This document shows, in pieces, positions 17,386-26,333 of a stretch of 64,000 nucleotides of DNA (positions within the stretch are counted from its first letter, which is position 1; every line of letters starts with the position of its first letter). The notes under the pieces were generated by a model that was given only the letters and a program-made list of their open reading frames with translations, was not told where the DNA came from and ran no database searches. The DNA is taken from the NCBI GenBank assembly GCA_019637815.1, contig JAHBUZ010000006.1, positions 1 through 64,000 of the forward strand. The letters are read 5' to 3'. A program made the position numbers and the translations under genes. This DNA comes from Chloroflexota bacterium (lineage in GTDB: Bacteria > Chloroflexota > Limnocylindria > Limnocylindrales > CSP1-4).

Positions 17386-18504
17386 CTACTGGAGCGTGAG
17401 CGTGCCGGTCATGTTGGCGTGCACGCTGCAATAGAAGGTATACGCACCGGCCGGCATGGGCGGTGTCGTGTAGACCGCCTTCTGGCCGGGACCCGCGATG
17501 GGCAGACCGATCCAGTCCGAGCCGTCGGGGTTCGCGCCCCGGATGGCGACGTTGTGGGGCGCCTCAGGGTCGGGGTTGTCCAGCTGGATGGTCAGGGGTG
17601 TGTCTGCGAGACCCGTGAGCTCGGTCGGCTCGTAGCCCGCGGCCGTGCTGATGGAGGTCACCTGGAGCACCGAGCCCGCGGGCCCGCCACTGGGCAGGGG
17701 CGGCGGCGTCTGGCGTGCCTTCTCCTGCTCGTCCGCGACCCACTGGTCATACGTCGCGCGGTCGACCGCGCGGACCGTGAAGTACATCGCGTCATGGGCG
17801 AGGCCACAGAACTCCGCGCACTGGCCGCCGAAGGTACCTTCCTCCTCGATCGTCACCTCGAACTGGTTGACGCGACCGGGCACCAGGTCCAGCTTGCGGA
17901 AGAACTGGGGGACGTAGAACGAGTGGATGACGTCCAGGGCATGGAGTCGGATGAGGATGGACTCGTTGATGGGCACCACCATCTCGGGTCCCTCGCTGCC
18001 GGCGCCCGTGAAGGAGAGCTGCTCGGCGGGGTAGTCGAACGTCCACTGCCACTGGAAGCCCGTGACGTCCACCGTGACCGCGGGTTCATCCGAGGTGGCC
18101 TCGACATCCATGAGGACCGAGGTGGAGACGATGAACAGGATGGTCACGATGAGCGCGGGGATGGCCGTCCAGACCACCTCCAGGAGGTTGTTGCCGTGGG
18201 TCTGGCTGGGCAGCACGTCGTCGCCCTTCCGACGCCGGAAGCGCAGCGCGATGACCAGCAGCAGGCCCTCCACGAGCACGAACACCGCGACCGCGATGAC
18301 GAAGATCGGCAGATAGAGGTCCGCAGCAGCACGGCCCTGCTCCGTGACGACCTGGCCGGGCAGCAGACCCGGGACGGCGCTGTCGCTGGTGGGCCGGTCA
18401 TCGGTGCGGGTGGCACAGGCGGCGAGAAGGAGCGCTGCCAGGACCGCGACCCCGATCACCGATGATCGTCGGAGCGCGGTGCGGACAGCTCTGGTGACGC
18501 GCAA
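17386..18504 (-). CDS. ctaC: Cytochrome c oxidase subunit II with C-terminal cupredoxin
   Basis: 372 aa from a TTG start with GGGAGG just upstream; an internal GTG is the alternative. Lipobox LLLAAC, two membrane helices, then the CuA domain: His194, Cys229, Glu231, Cys233, His237, Met240. Where caa3 oxidases carry a cytochrome c domain, this has a second cupredoxin (about 270-372) with type 1 copper ligands His317, Cys359, His362, Met365 (C-X2-H-X2-M). No CXXCH heme site is present. It is the first gene of the operon and divergent from ctaG. The copper domain probably relays electrons to CuA. Confidence 0.92.
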   Translation of the reverse strand: MRVTRAVRTALRRSSVIGVAVLAALLLAACATRTDDRPTSDSAVPGLLPGQVVTEQGRAAADLYLPIFVIAVAVFVLVEGLLLVIALRFRRRKGDDVLPSQTHGNNLLEVVWTAIPALIVTILFIVSTSVLMDVEATSDEPAVTVDVTGFQWQWTFDYPAEQLSFTGAGSEGPEMVVPINESILIRLHALDVIHSFYVPQFFRKLDLVPGRVNQFEVTIEEEGTFGGQCAEFCGLAHDAMYFTVRAVDRATYDQWVADEQEKARQTPPPLPSGGPAGSVLQVTSISTAAGYEPTELTGLADTPLTIQLDNPDPEAPHNVAIRGANPDGSDWIGLPIAGPGQKAVYTTPPMPAGAYTFYCSVHANMTGTLTLQ

Positions 18505-18546
18505 GTGCCTCCCTCGTGACTTCCATGCTGGGTTCAGGGACCGGCC

Positions 18547-18552
18547 TATGAT
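18547..18552 (+). promoter_or_regulatory. -10 box of ctaG
   Basis: TATGAT ends 8 nt before the ATG at 18561 (5 nt before an in-frame GTG at 18558). The message would be leaderless or nearly so; no ribosome binding site is seen. Confidence 0.55.
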
Positions 18553-18560
18553 ACGGGGTG

Positions 18561-19739
18561 ATGACCCGTCTCGTGGGGTCGCGGAGGGTGGTGTCGGCCC
18601 TGGCCGCGGCGGCACTGCCCCTGTCGCTGCCCGCCGTGGCGTCCGCCCACGGCGTCGTGGACGAGCCCCCGGACATCGGCATGGTGCTCACCGGCTGGTC
18701 GTTCGGCATCGAGGTCTGGCTGCCGCTGTTGCTGGCGGCGTGGGGCTATCTGGTGCTCGTCCGGTCGGTCGATCGGGCGCATCCCGCGAACCCCGTGCCG
18801 CGTCGGCGGGTGTGGTGCTGGCTGGCTGGCCTCGGCGTGCTGCTGGTGGCCACCGAGTCCGTCATCGGCCGATACGACACCACGCTGTTCACGTTCCACA
18901 TGGTCCAGCACCTGCTGCTGACCATGGTGGCGGCACCGCTGCTGCTGCTGGGCGCACCCGTGACGCTGCTGCTGCGTGCGGCGACCCCCGAGGTGCGCCG
19001 TCGCTGGATCCTGCCCGTGCTCCACTCGCGGGTCGTGAAGACGCTGGGTCATCCGTTCGTGGCGTGGACCCAGTTCGCGGTGGTCATGTGGGCGAGCCAC
19101 TTCACGCCCCTGTTCGATGCCGCGCTCGAGGACCCCATCATCCACCTCCTGGAGCACGCGCTGTACCTGGGCTCCGCGCTGCTGTTCTGGTGGCCCGTGG
19201 TGGGCGTCGATCCCGCACCGCGCCGGCTGTCGTACCCCATGCGCATCGGGTACGTCCTCGTGGGGATGCCCTTCAGCTCGTTCCTGGGGCTCGCCATCTA
19301 CTCCGCGACGAACCCGCTGTACGAGCACTACGCCACGATCGAGCGGGACTGGGGACAGTCGCCGCTCGTGGACCAGCAATGGGCCGGCGGCATCATGTGG
19401 GCCGGTGGGGACGCCGCGTTCCTGGTGGCGATGGTCCTCATGATCGCGGCGTGGCTGCGCGCCGAGGAGGCCGAGGGGAGGCGGGTGGACGCCATCCTCG
19501 CCCGCGAACGCGCTGCGGGGCAGGCAGCGCCGGCGGTGGGGGGCGTGTCTGCACCTGGGAGAGTGCCGGCGGCCGAGGGAGTGCCGGCGGCCGGGGAAGT
19601 GGCGGCGGCCGGGGAAGTGGCGGGAGCAGTACTCGCAGCCGGCGTAGTGCCCGCGGCCGAGGGAGTGCCGACCGTGCCGGCGCGGGACGTGCCGGCACAG
19701 CCCAGGGAGCGGGCGGAGCGAGGGCCGGACGCAGCCTGA
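18561..19739 (+). CDS. ctaG: CtaG-type cytochrome oxidase assembly protein
   Basis: 392 aa. N-terminal signal or first helix, then about seven membrane helices with caa3_CtaG signatures: FTFHMVQHLLLTMVAAPLLLLGAP, FAVVMWASHFTPLFDAALE, HLLEHALYLGSALLFWWPV. The paired His residues are candidates for copper handling. The last about 90 residues are low complexity, with degenerate VPAAEGVPAAGEVAAAGEV units that look like slipped repeats and are probably cytoplasmic and disordered. It is divergent from ctaC; a GTG at 18558 is a possible start. Confidence 0.88.
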   Translation: MTRLVGSRRVVSALAAAALPLSLPAVASAHGVVDEPPDIGMVLTGWSFGIEVWLPLLLAAWGYLVLVRSVDRAHPANPVPRRRVWCWLAGLGVLLVATESVIGRYDTTLFTFHMVQHLLLTMVAAPLLLLGAPVTLLLRAATPEVRRRWILPVLHSRVVKTLGHPFVAWTQFAVVMWASHFTPLFDAALEDPIIHLLEHALYLGSALLFWWPVVGVDPAPRRLSYPMRIGYVLVGMPFSSFLGLAIYSATNPLYEHYATIERDWGQSPLVDQQWAGGIMWAGGDAAFLVAMVLMIAAWLRAEEAEGRRVDAILARERAAGQAAPAVGGVSAPGRVPAAEGVPAAGEVAAAGEVAGAVLAAGVVPAAEGVPTVPARDVPAQPRERAERGPDAA

Positions 19740-19801
19740 CGGCCGGACGCAGGCTGACGGCCGTGCCCGTGTCGGCTGTGTCGGCCCGATCCGCCGCGAC
19801 T

Positions 19802-19968
19802 CCTTGCCGATCGATCCGACTGGCTGACCACGAGACGGATGCACTCGGATCCGTCACCCAAGCCACGCTCAGGTGGATCGCCGATCGCTCGACCAGTGGG
19901 GCAGCTGGCATGGAAGTGGTCCCGGTGGAGCGGCAGGTGCTCGACCAGTGGGGCAGGTGGCATGGAAT
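19802..19968. mobile_element. MITE-like intergenic element, copy A
   Basis: About 167 bp running CCTTGCC ... GGCATGGAAT, with the same ends and internal blocks as the reverse complement of 27782-27951. Shared blocks include ACTGGCTGACCACGAG (19819-19834) and CGCCGATCGCTCGACCAG (19879-19896). In this copy a 29-bp segment is duplicated (19887-19915 and 19939-19967, one mismatch, 52-bp period). It fills the gap between convergent ctaG and the lipoprotein gene. It has no gene of its own, so it would need a transposase in trans, or may be a REP/BIME-like structure. Confidence 0.65.
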
Positions 19969-20016
19969 AGCAGGGCGCCGGAGCACCCGCGGTCCACGGG
20001 CCGCCGACCCCTTCCC

Positions 20017-20391
20017 TCAGCGGCTGGTCGGTGCGTCCTGGAGCTTCACGACCTGGTTGACCCCGTCCACCACCCGGTAGGTGACCATCACGGGCTCCGC
20101 GAGCGCGAGATGCTCGCGAAGGTGCTGGATGGGGAAGCCGTCGTCCTCGTATCGGGTGCCGACGGTCGAGAAGGTGAGCGTCCGGCCATCGGGCGTGCGC
20201 AGTCGGAACCCGTCGATGGAGGTCAGCGAGGTCGACTGGACATCGACCACCAGCCCGGTCTCGGTGGACAGGGTCGGCTCGCAGGCCGTCACGCTCACCA
20301 CGCTCACACCGAGGACCAGCGCCACGAGCAGCGCTCGCACGGACCGCGGATCCCACGCGGGCCGACGCAGCGGTACCCGCACCATCCTCAC
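20017..20391 (-). CDS. Small lipoprotein, function unknown
   Basis: 124 aa. Signal sequence with lipobox SVTAC at about residue 37, then a compact beta-rich domain (LSTETGLVVDVQSTSLTSIDGFRLRTPDGRTLTFS...) that resembles a small OB or Dodecin-like barrel, without a certain family. The GTG start overlaps the ctaA-ctaB stop (GTGA), so it is coupled to heme A synthesis. A role in heme or copper delivery to the oxidase is possible but not shown. Confidence 0.75.
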   Translation of the reverse strand: MRMVRVPLRRPAWDPRSVRALLVALVLGVSVVSVTACEPTLSTETGLVVDVQSTSLTSIDGFRLRTPDGRTLTFSTVGTRYEDDGFPIQHLREHLALAEPVMVTYRVVDGVNQVVKLQDAPTSR

Positions 20392-22286
20392 GCCAGGGGC
20401 ACGAACACCGCCACGTCCAGCACGATGAGCGCGAACAGCCCGGTGAGGTACGTGATGGAGTACTTGTAGAGCCGGACCGCCCTGGCGTCCGTGCCCTCAC
20501 GCCACATCAGGAACGCCTGCGCCAGGAACAGCGCCCCCAGCACGAGGGTGCCGGCCAGGAACACGAGTCCCATGTGCGCGACCGCGAAGAACACGAGCGT
20601 GACGGCCACCATGAGCACGGAGTAGAGCGCGATCTGGCGGGTCGTCTCGGCCACGCCGTGGGTCACGGGGAGCATCGGCACGTTGGCCGCCGCGTAGTCG
20701 CCCCGGATGCGCAGCGAGAGCGCCCAGAAGTGGGGCGGTGTCCAGTAGAAGACGATCGCGAACAGGAGCAGCGCGGGCAGGGTGATGTCACCCGTCACCG
20801 CCGCCCAGCCGATGACCGGCGGCAACGCCCCCGCGGCCCCGCCGAGGACGATGTTCTGGGGCGTCGATCGCTTGAGCAACATCGTGTATACGACCACGTA
20901 GAACGCGATGGCGAGCAGGGTCAGGAACGCCGCGACCAGGTTCGTGGTCACGGCCAGCAGCGCGAAGCTGACGACGGTGAGCACGAGGCCGAACATGAGC
21001 GCGTCCTCTGGCGCGACCTGGTGGGCGGGCAGCGGTCGTCGCCGGGTGCGCACCATGATCTCGTCGATGTCGCGGTCGAGATAGCAGTTGATGGCGTTCG
21101 CGGCACCCGCGGCGAGCGAGCCACCGACGAGCGTCCAGACGGACAGCCACAGGAACTCGAGCGGGTCCATGCCCCGCACCGTGGACCAGGCGAGGACCAT
21201 CGCGGGCAGCGTCGTGACCAGCAGCAGCTCGATGATGCGCGGCTTGGTGAGCGCGACATATGCGTCCACCCGCTCGCGCAGGGTCGGTGGCGCCAGTGGC
21301 ACGCCCGGCGCGCGGTCGCGCGTAATGGTATCCGAGCCGTCCGTGGGATCGGCCAGGTCCGCGGCGCGTGCCGCGTACCAGGCGATGCACGTGGCGGCGA
21401 CCAGCAGCCCCCAGATCGCCGCGCCGAGCGTCAGGTGGAGCGACACGACCCAGGCCGCGAGGGTCGCCCAGATCTGCATCGCGCCCACGATCACCTGGAT
21501 GGCATACAGCGCGGCGGCCGTGCCCACGAGCCCCAGGACCCGTGGCCCGCCGGGGATGGACGACTCCGCGCCCGGCCGCGTCCGACGCCACAGGACGATG
21601 GTCGTGACGAGCACGATGACGCCCACGATGGCGGCGACGACACGATGCGCGAAGTGGGCCATCTCGGCCGGGAAGTTGCCGCTCGAGGTATCGAAGGTCG
21701 GGATGACCTGGCCGCCGAACAGTGGCCAGTCGGGATAGGCGAGAGCGCCGTTGACCGCGGTCACATGCGACCCGAACAGGAGCACCGCGAACACGGTGAG
21801 GGCGCTGAAGCCGATGAGCAGGGTCAGCCGCTGGCTCGCGCCATGCCGTGGCAACGCGGCGGGATAGCCGGCGCGCACGTACAGGAAGATGGTCACCGCG
21901 AACAGGATCATGGCCGCCGTCAGGTGCGCCGTGACCGACTCACCGGAGTTGTTGTGGGCCACGGTGATCATGCCCAGCCACGCCTGGAAGCCCGTGAGCA
22001 GCAGGGCCGCCACCGAGCCCACGGTGATGGCCCGTGTCGCCCGCTGCGACGCGAACGCCTCGATGACGAGGGCGAGGATGACGAAGCCGATGACCACGCC
22101 CCACCAGCGGTGGATCGATTCCAGCCACGCGGCGGTGTCCCCGAGCGGCGGGATGATCTGACCGTGGCAGAGCGGCCAGTCCGGGCAGCCCATGCCGGAG
22201 CCGGTGCTCCGCACGATGACCCCGATGACGACCATCACGAAGGTCGACAGGACGGCCAGGAGCGCGATTCGCTGGTAGCGGGACAT
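20388..22286 (-). CDS. Fused heme A synthase / protoheme IX farnesyltransferase
   Basis: 632 aa from the ATG at 22286 with AAGGA upstream (an ATG at 22376 is possible). The N-terminal half is CtaA: eight helices with conserved His in SIHRWWGV, TAHLTAAM, FAHRVVAAIVG and SLHLTLGAAI, and the CPDWPLCHG cysteine pair. The C-terminal half is CtaB: TKPRIIELLLVTTLPAM, the prenyl diphosphate motif NAINCYLDRDIDEIMVRT and FYWTPPHFWALSLRIRGDY. One polypeptide would convert heme B to heme O and then heme A, supplying the neighbouring aa3-type oxidase. Confidence 0.93.
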   Translation of the reverse strand: MSRYQRIALLAVLSTFVMVVIGVIVRSTGSGMGCPDWPLCHGQIIPPLGDTAAWLESIHRWWGVVIGFVILALVIEAFASQRATRAITVGSVAALLLTGFQAWLGMITVAHNNSGESVTAHLTAAMILFAVTIFLYVRAGYPAALPRHGASQRLTLLIGFSALTVFAVLLFGSHVTAVNGALAYPDWPLFGGQVIPTFDTSSGNFPAEMAHFAHRVVAAIVGVIVLVTTIVLWRRTRPGAESSIPGGPRVLGLVGTAAALYAIQVIVGAMQIWATLAAWVVSLHLTLGAAIWGLLVAATCIAWYAARAADLADPTDGSDTITRDRAPGVPLAPPTLRERVDAYVALTKPRIIELLLVTTLPAMVLAWSTVRGMDPLEFLWLSVWTLVGGSLAAGAANAINCYLDRDIDEIMVRTRRRPLPAHQVAPEDALMFGLVLTVVSFALLAVTTNLVAAFLTLLAIAFYVVVYTMLLKRSTPQNIVLGGAAGALPPVIGWAAVTGDITLPALLLFAIVFYWTPPHFWALSLRIRGDYAAANVPMLPVTHGVAETTRQIALYSVLMVAVTLVFFAVAHMGLVFLAGTLVLGALFLAQAFLMWREGTDARAVRLYKYSITYLTGLFALIVLDVAVFVPLA

Positions 22287-22416
22287 GGATCCTTCGAGGC
22301 TCGGGTCCGGTCGGCCGGACGATGTCGCACGCGCGAGGTCGGGCGTCCCCGTCAGGGGTTCGCGATCGTGCGTCACGATCCTACTACCAGCCGCTGCCGG
22401 TCGGGGCGCGGCGGGG

Positions 22417-22422
22417 TATCGT
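22417..22422 (+). promoter_or_regulatory. -10 box of thioredoxin-like gene
   Basis: TATCGT ends 7 nt before the ATG at 22430; leaderless start expected. Confidence 0.45.
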
Positions 22423-22429
22423 GACGTCG

Positions 22430-23419
22430 ATGGACCTCCGACGCCGCTCGCTCACCCTCATGGGCATCCTCACCCTGGCCACGGGCACCCTGGCTGCGCC
22501 CGTCGGTGCCCAGGACACACCACCCTCGGCTGCCCCCGAATGCGGTCCGCCGAGCAGCGATGGCAACTACGAGGGCTGGCCGGGCCTGGGCAGCGTGTCC
22601 GCGACCGGTGACCTGCTGCCGCTCATCGTGAGCACCCAGACCGTGGCGGGCCCGCCGGCGCGCTTCCTGTACTCCATCGCGGATCCCGCGAGCCAGGCGC
22701 CGCTCGCGGCTGCGGACGTGATCACCCAGGTGCGCTTCTACGCCCTGGCACGGGACCCATCGGCACCGGGCGAGGCGCTCACCGGGTCGTTCATCGACTC
22801 CGGCAACGGGCTTGGCCTGTACCACGTGACCGCCGACTTCGACTGCTGGGGCGACTGGGGCATGGAGCTCGCCGCCGGGCTGCCGTCCGGACCCGTGACG
22901 ACGCGCGCCATCTTCAGCGTCCTGCCGTACGGCTCCGTGCCCGCGATCGGGGCACCGGCGCCACGCTCGGAGACCCCCACGGCCACCACGCCGGAGGGTA
23001 TCGCGGCGATCTCCACCGATACCGCACCGGACCCCGACCTCTATCGACTGAGCATCGCCCAGGCGGTGGGCTCCGGGCGACCCGCCATGATCGTGTTCTC
23101 GACACCGCAGTTCTGCGCCACGGCGACGTGTGGCCCGACCCTGGACATCGTCAAGACGGTCGCCGCGGACTACAAGGACCGGGTCGACTTCATCCACGTG
23201 GAGCCGTACCAGCTCCAGCAGACCGAGGCCGGGCTCCAGCCGCTGCTGAGCGCCAGCGGCGGTCTCCAGGTGGTGCAGGCAGCGCTCGACTACGGGCTGC
23301 CGACCGAGCCGTACCAGTTCGTGGTGGACGGGGAGGGCATCGTGCGGGCCCAGTTCCAGGGCATCGCGAGCCAGGACGAGATCCGTCAGGCTCTGGACGC
23401 GGCGCTGGGCGCGCGCTGA
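22430..23419 (+). CDS. Exported thioredoxin-like protein
   Basis: 329 aa. Signal peptide (LTLMGILTLATGTLAAPVGA-Q), an N-terminal beta-sandwich-like region (about 30-190), then a thioredoxin-like domain at about 205-328 with MIVFSTPQFCATATCGPTLDIVK. The cysteines are spaced C-X4-C rather than the thioredoxin CXXC, and a cis-Pro-like GLPTEPYQFVVDGEG follows. The spacing could suit copper binding or slow disulfide chemistry, in line with its place beside the oxidase genes; this is inference. Confidence 0.78.
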   Translation: MDLRRRSLTLMGILTLATGTLAAPVGAQDTPPSAAPECGPPSSDGNYEGWPGLGSVSATGDLLPLIVSTQTVAGPPARFLYSIADPASQAPLAAADVITQVRFYALARDPSAPGEALTGSFIDSGNGLGLYHVTADFDCWGDWGMELAAGLPSGPVTTRAIFSVLPYGSVPAIGAPAPRSETPTATTPEGIAAISTDTAPDPDLYRLSIAQAVGSGRPAMIVFSTPQFCATATCGPTLDIVKTVAADYKDRVDFIHVEPYQLQQTEAGLQPLLSASGGLQVVQAALDYGLPTEPYQFVVDGEGIVRAQFQGIASQDEIRQALDAALGAR

Positions 23420-23556
23420 CGCGCGCCGATGCCGGCGTTGTCACTGCGCGCGGCGCTCACGCACCCTGAGGTGCGCTTCGCTGTCGTGCTCGCTCCGCCT
23501 TGGCCTCGACACGCCTCAGCTCGCGCCGGGTCGTGGCACGAGCGTCAGCGAGCGGG

Positions 23557-24297
23557 TCAGACCCCCTTCGTGCCCGTCGAGCCGGGGGCGACCAGGGGCT
23601 CGCCGGCTGCACACGCCGGGCAGGTCGCGGACCCGGCCTCATAGGTCGGCACGTCGAGGGTCCACAGCGAGCGGACCGGTGTGACCCGGCCGGTCGTCTC
23701 CGCGCGCACCTCGGTCATGCCGCCGGACCGGTCGACGATGACGCCGGCGAGGACCAGCTCACCCGGGGTCGCCTCGATGGCGGGCAGCATCGCCAGCAGT
23801 GACCCGCCCGTGGTCAGGATGTCGTCCACCAGGAACACGCGCTCGCCGGGAGCGATGGTGAAGCCGCGGCGGAACTCGCGGTGGGAGGCGTCGTCGGCGT
23901 CGCGCACCTCCTCCGCGAAGATGCCCCGCACGCCCAGTTGTCGGGCGACCTCGAAGGCGAGCAGGACGCCCCCGGTCGTGGGCCCGACCACGACATCGAC
24001 GGTCGGCCGCCCGCCCGGGTCACGGACAATGTCCGCGAGGAAGCCGCACAGCTCCACGACCGCGTCCGGGTACTGCAGCACCTGGAACTTCTCGAGATAG
24101 CGGTCGCCGTGGCGGCCGCTCTTCAGCAGGAAGTGGCCGTCACGCAGGGCGCCGGAGGCGCGGAACAGGGCCTCGGTGCGCGCGGCGATGCGCGCGGCGT
24201 CGGCGGCGGTGCCGCTCCCCGCGGCCTCGGCACTCCCCGGAGACGCGGCGCTCCCCGGTGATGTGCCACCTCCGGCACCCGTGATGTCATCACTCAT
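23557..24297 (-). CDS. pyrE: Orotate phosphoribosyltransferase
   Basis: 246 aa. PRPP-binding motif VFLVDDILTTGGSLLA, plus the GHFLLKSGRHGDRYLEKF start typical of OPRTase. It has an extended N-terminus rich in Gly/Ser/Ala and a C-terminal tail with CPACAAGEPLV, a CXXC that may bind zinc. The ATG overlaps the pyrD stop (ATGA). It converts orotate and PRPP into OMP. Confidence 0.93.
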   Translation of the reverse strand: MSDDITGAGGGTSPGSAASPGSAEAAGSGTAADAARIAARTEALFRASGALRDGHFLLKSGRHGDRYLEKFQVLQYPDAVVELCGFLADIVRDPGGRPTVDVVVGPTTGGVLLAFEVARQLGVRGIFAEEVRDADDASHREFRRGFTIAPGERVFLVDDILTTGGSLLAMLPAIEATPGELVLAGVIVDRSGGMTEVRAETTGRVTPVRSLWTLDVPTYEAGSATCPACAAGEPLVAPGSTGTKGV

Positions 24298-25412
24298 GGT
24301 CGGTACTCCACGCCCTTCACGCTCGGTCGGTCGCGCCGCGTGGGCAGCGCCGCACCCACGATCTCGCGGGGCGACGCGATACCGCGTGTGGCACACCACT
24401 CGTCCAGCTCGTCGATGAGGCGCACGGGCAGCACCGGGTCCGCGAACAGCGCCGTGCCCACCTGCACCGCGCAGGCGCCCGCCATCAGGAAGTCGAGCAC
24501 GTCCTCCAGCGACCCCACGCCACCGATGGCCACGATCGGGATGTCCACGACCTGGGCCACCTCGTAGACCACGCGCAGCGCGACGGGCTTGAGGGCCGGC
24601 CCGGACAACCCGCCATAGGTGTTGCCGAGGAAGGGCTTGCGGGCGTGCCGATCGATGGCCATGCCGGACAGGGTGTTGACCGCGCAGATGGCATCGGCGC
24701 CGGCATCCTCGATGGCTGTGGCGATGGCGCGCACATCGGCCGCGGAGGGCGACAGCTTGACCAGCAAGGGCAGGTCCGTCGCGCGGCGCACGGCCCGGGT
24801 CACCTCGCCCGCCGCACCCGCGTCCAGCGCGAACTGGAGGCCCCCCTTGCCCACGTTGGGGCAGCTGATGTTGAGCTCGATGCCCGCCACCCCCGGCTGG
24901 CCGTCCAGCTTCCGGGCGACCGCGACATAGTCCTCGACCGATTCGCCCGCGACGTTGACGATGACGGGCACCTGCCAGCGGACCCACTGGTCGGCGTACT
25001 TCTCCAGCACGGCCTCCACCCCCGGGTTCTGGAGGCCGATGGAGTTGAGCATCCCGGCCGGCGTCTCGGTCACCCGCGGGGGCGGGTTGCCGACGCGTGG
25101 CTTGAGGGTGGTGCCCTTGCAGCAGATCGCGCCGAGTCGATCGACATCCACGACTTCGCCGTACTCGACGCCGTACCCGAACGTGCCGGACGCGACCAGC
25201 AGCGGGTTGCGGAGCACCAGGGCGCCGGGTCGGGACGGGGCCAGGTCGACCGACAGATCGACCTCGACGGCCGGCGTGGGGTCGGTCACCGGTGTCGACG
25301 CCGGTCGGGGCACGGCTGCCGAGGCGGGCCGCGGCGTCTTGCTCCGAGCGCGGGGCGTCCGCGGCAGGGCACTGGTGTCCCGGTCGGTGACCACGCTGCG
25401 CTTGCGTCTCAT
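24294..25412 (-). CDS. pyrD: Dihydroorotate dehydrogenase, class 1B catalytic subunit
   Basis: 372 aa. FMN barrel with NPLLVASGTFGYGVEY, TLKPRVGNPPPRV, NSIGLQNPG, the catalytic cysteine in ELNISCPNVGKGG and FMN phosphate motifs AIGGVGSLEDVLDFLMAGACAVQVGTALF. A cysteine as base marks class 1, and the adjacent pyrK marks class 1B (NAD-linked). An N-terminal extension of about 55 residues is low complexity. It starts 10 nt after pyrK. Confidence 0.94.
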   Translation of the reverse strand: MRRKRSVVTDRDTSALPRTPRARSKTPRPASAAVPRPASTPVTDPTPAVEVDLSVDLAPSRPGALVLRNPLLVASGTFGYGVEYGEVVDVDRLGAICCKGTTLKPRVGNPPPRVTETPAGMLNSIGLQNPGVEAVLEKYADQWVRWQVPVIVNVAGESVEDYVAVARKLDGQPGVAGIELNISCPNVGKGGLQFALDAGAAGEVTRAVRRATDLPLLVKLSPSAADVRAIATAIEDAGADAICAVNTLSGMAIDRHARKPFLGNTYGGLSGPALKPVALRVVYEVAQVVDIPIVAIGGVGSLEDVLDFLMAGACAVQVGTALFADPVLPVRLIDELDEWCATRGIASPREIVGAALPTRRDRPSVKGVEYRP

Positions 25413-25422
25413 ACGGCTCCCG

Positions 25423-26277
25423 TCATGCCGACTCCGGCCACGCGATCTCATCGGGCGCGAACACGGGGCCCTCGCGGCACACCCGCTGGGGACCCTCGAC
25501 CCCCATCACGACACAGCCGAGACAGGCGCCCACCGCGCAGCCCATGGTCTGCTCCATCGAGACCTGGAGCCACGATGCCCGACGTGCCTGGGCGGAGCCG
25601 AGCGGCGCCGCACGCACGCCACCCTTGCGACCCAGGCGCGCCACGCCCAGCCGACCGTCCCGCCCGCGTGCCAGTCGCGCGAGCGCCGCGAGCATCGGCT
25701 CGGGCCCGCACGCGAACGCCTGGTCGGCCCATGCCTCGTACCCGGTGACGAGGTCGGTCACCCGGCCGTGATGGCCGAGGCTGCCGTCATCGGTCGCCAC
25801 GACGTACTCCACCTCATCCGGCAGCAGGCTGGAGGGGTAGACCTCGGCCGCGGTCGCGGCACCGAACACCACGACCACCTGGCGACCGGTCGCGATCGCC
25901 TCATCCACGAGGCAGCGCACGCCCGCCATGCCCAGGCCGCCCGCGATGAGCAGCAGGTGCCGGCTCCGTGGGTCGATCTCGAAGCCCCGGCCCAGCGGTC
26001 CGAGCATGCCCACGCTGTCGCCGGGATGCATCCGGGCGAGCAGGTCGGTGCCCTTGCCGGTCACCCGGAAGTGGATGGTGACCTCGCCCGTGATGCGGTC
26101 GATGGTGTTGAGGCTGAACGGCCGACGGAGCACGAGACCGCTCCAGTCGGGCGTCCGAACGTGCACGAACTGGCCGGGCGCGGCACCCGTCGCGAGCCAC
26201 GGCGCGCGATATCCCTGGAGCCACTGGCCCGGCAGGATCTCGCGGCCATGCAGCAGCTCGGCATCGAACAGGCGCAT
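25423..26277 (-). CDS. pyrK: Dihydroorotate dehydrogenase electron transfer subunit
   Basis: 284 aa. FAD domain with RRPFSLNTID, NAD domain LLLIAGGLGMAGVRCLV, and a 2Fe-2S cluster region near the C-terminus: MEQTMGCAVGACLGCVVMG with a later VCREGPVF cysteine. It passes electrons from PyrD FMN to NAD+. The ATG at 26277 was chosen for a full-length protein; in-frame GTG codons exist upstream. Confidence 0.93.
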   Translation of the reverse strand: MRLFDAELLHGREILPGQWLQGYRAPWLATGAAPGQFVHVRTPDWSGLVLRRPFSLNTIDRITGEVTIHFRVTGKGTDLLARMHPGDSVGMLGPLGRGFEIDPRSRHLLLIAGGLGMAGVRCLVDEAIATGRQVVVVFGAATAAEVYPSSLLPDEVEYVVATDDGSLGHHGRVTDLVTGYEAWADQAFACGPEPMLAALARLARGRDGRLGVARLGRKGGVRAAPLGSAQARRASWLQVSMEQTMGCAVGACLGCVVMGVEGPQRVCREGPVFAPDEIAWPESA

Positions 26278-26333
26278 CCCGCCGGTCCCCGGTGGTGGGG
26301 CTGGATCGATCGAGGGTCCGACCGGTGCCGTGG

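Noticed and set aside
19860-20000. Peptide-coding reading of the MITE copy A region
   Set aside because: The frames match the reverse of copy B only as DNA; no ribosome binding site or conserved protein.
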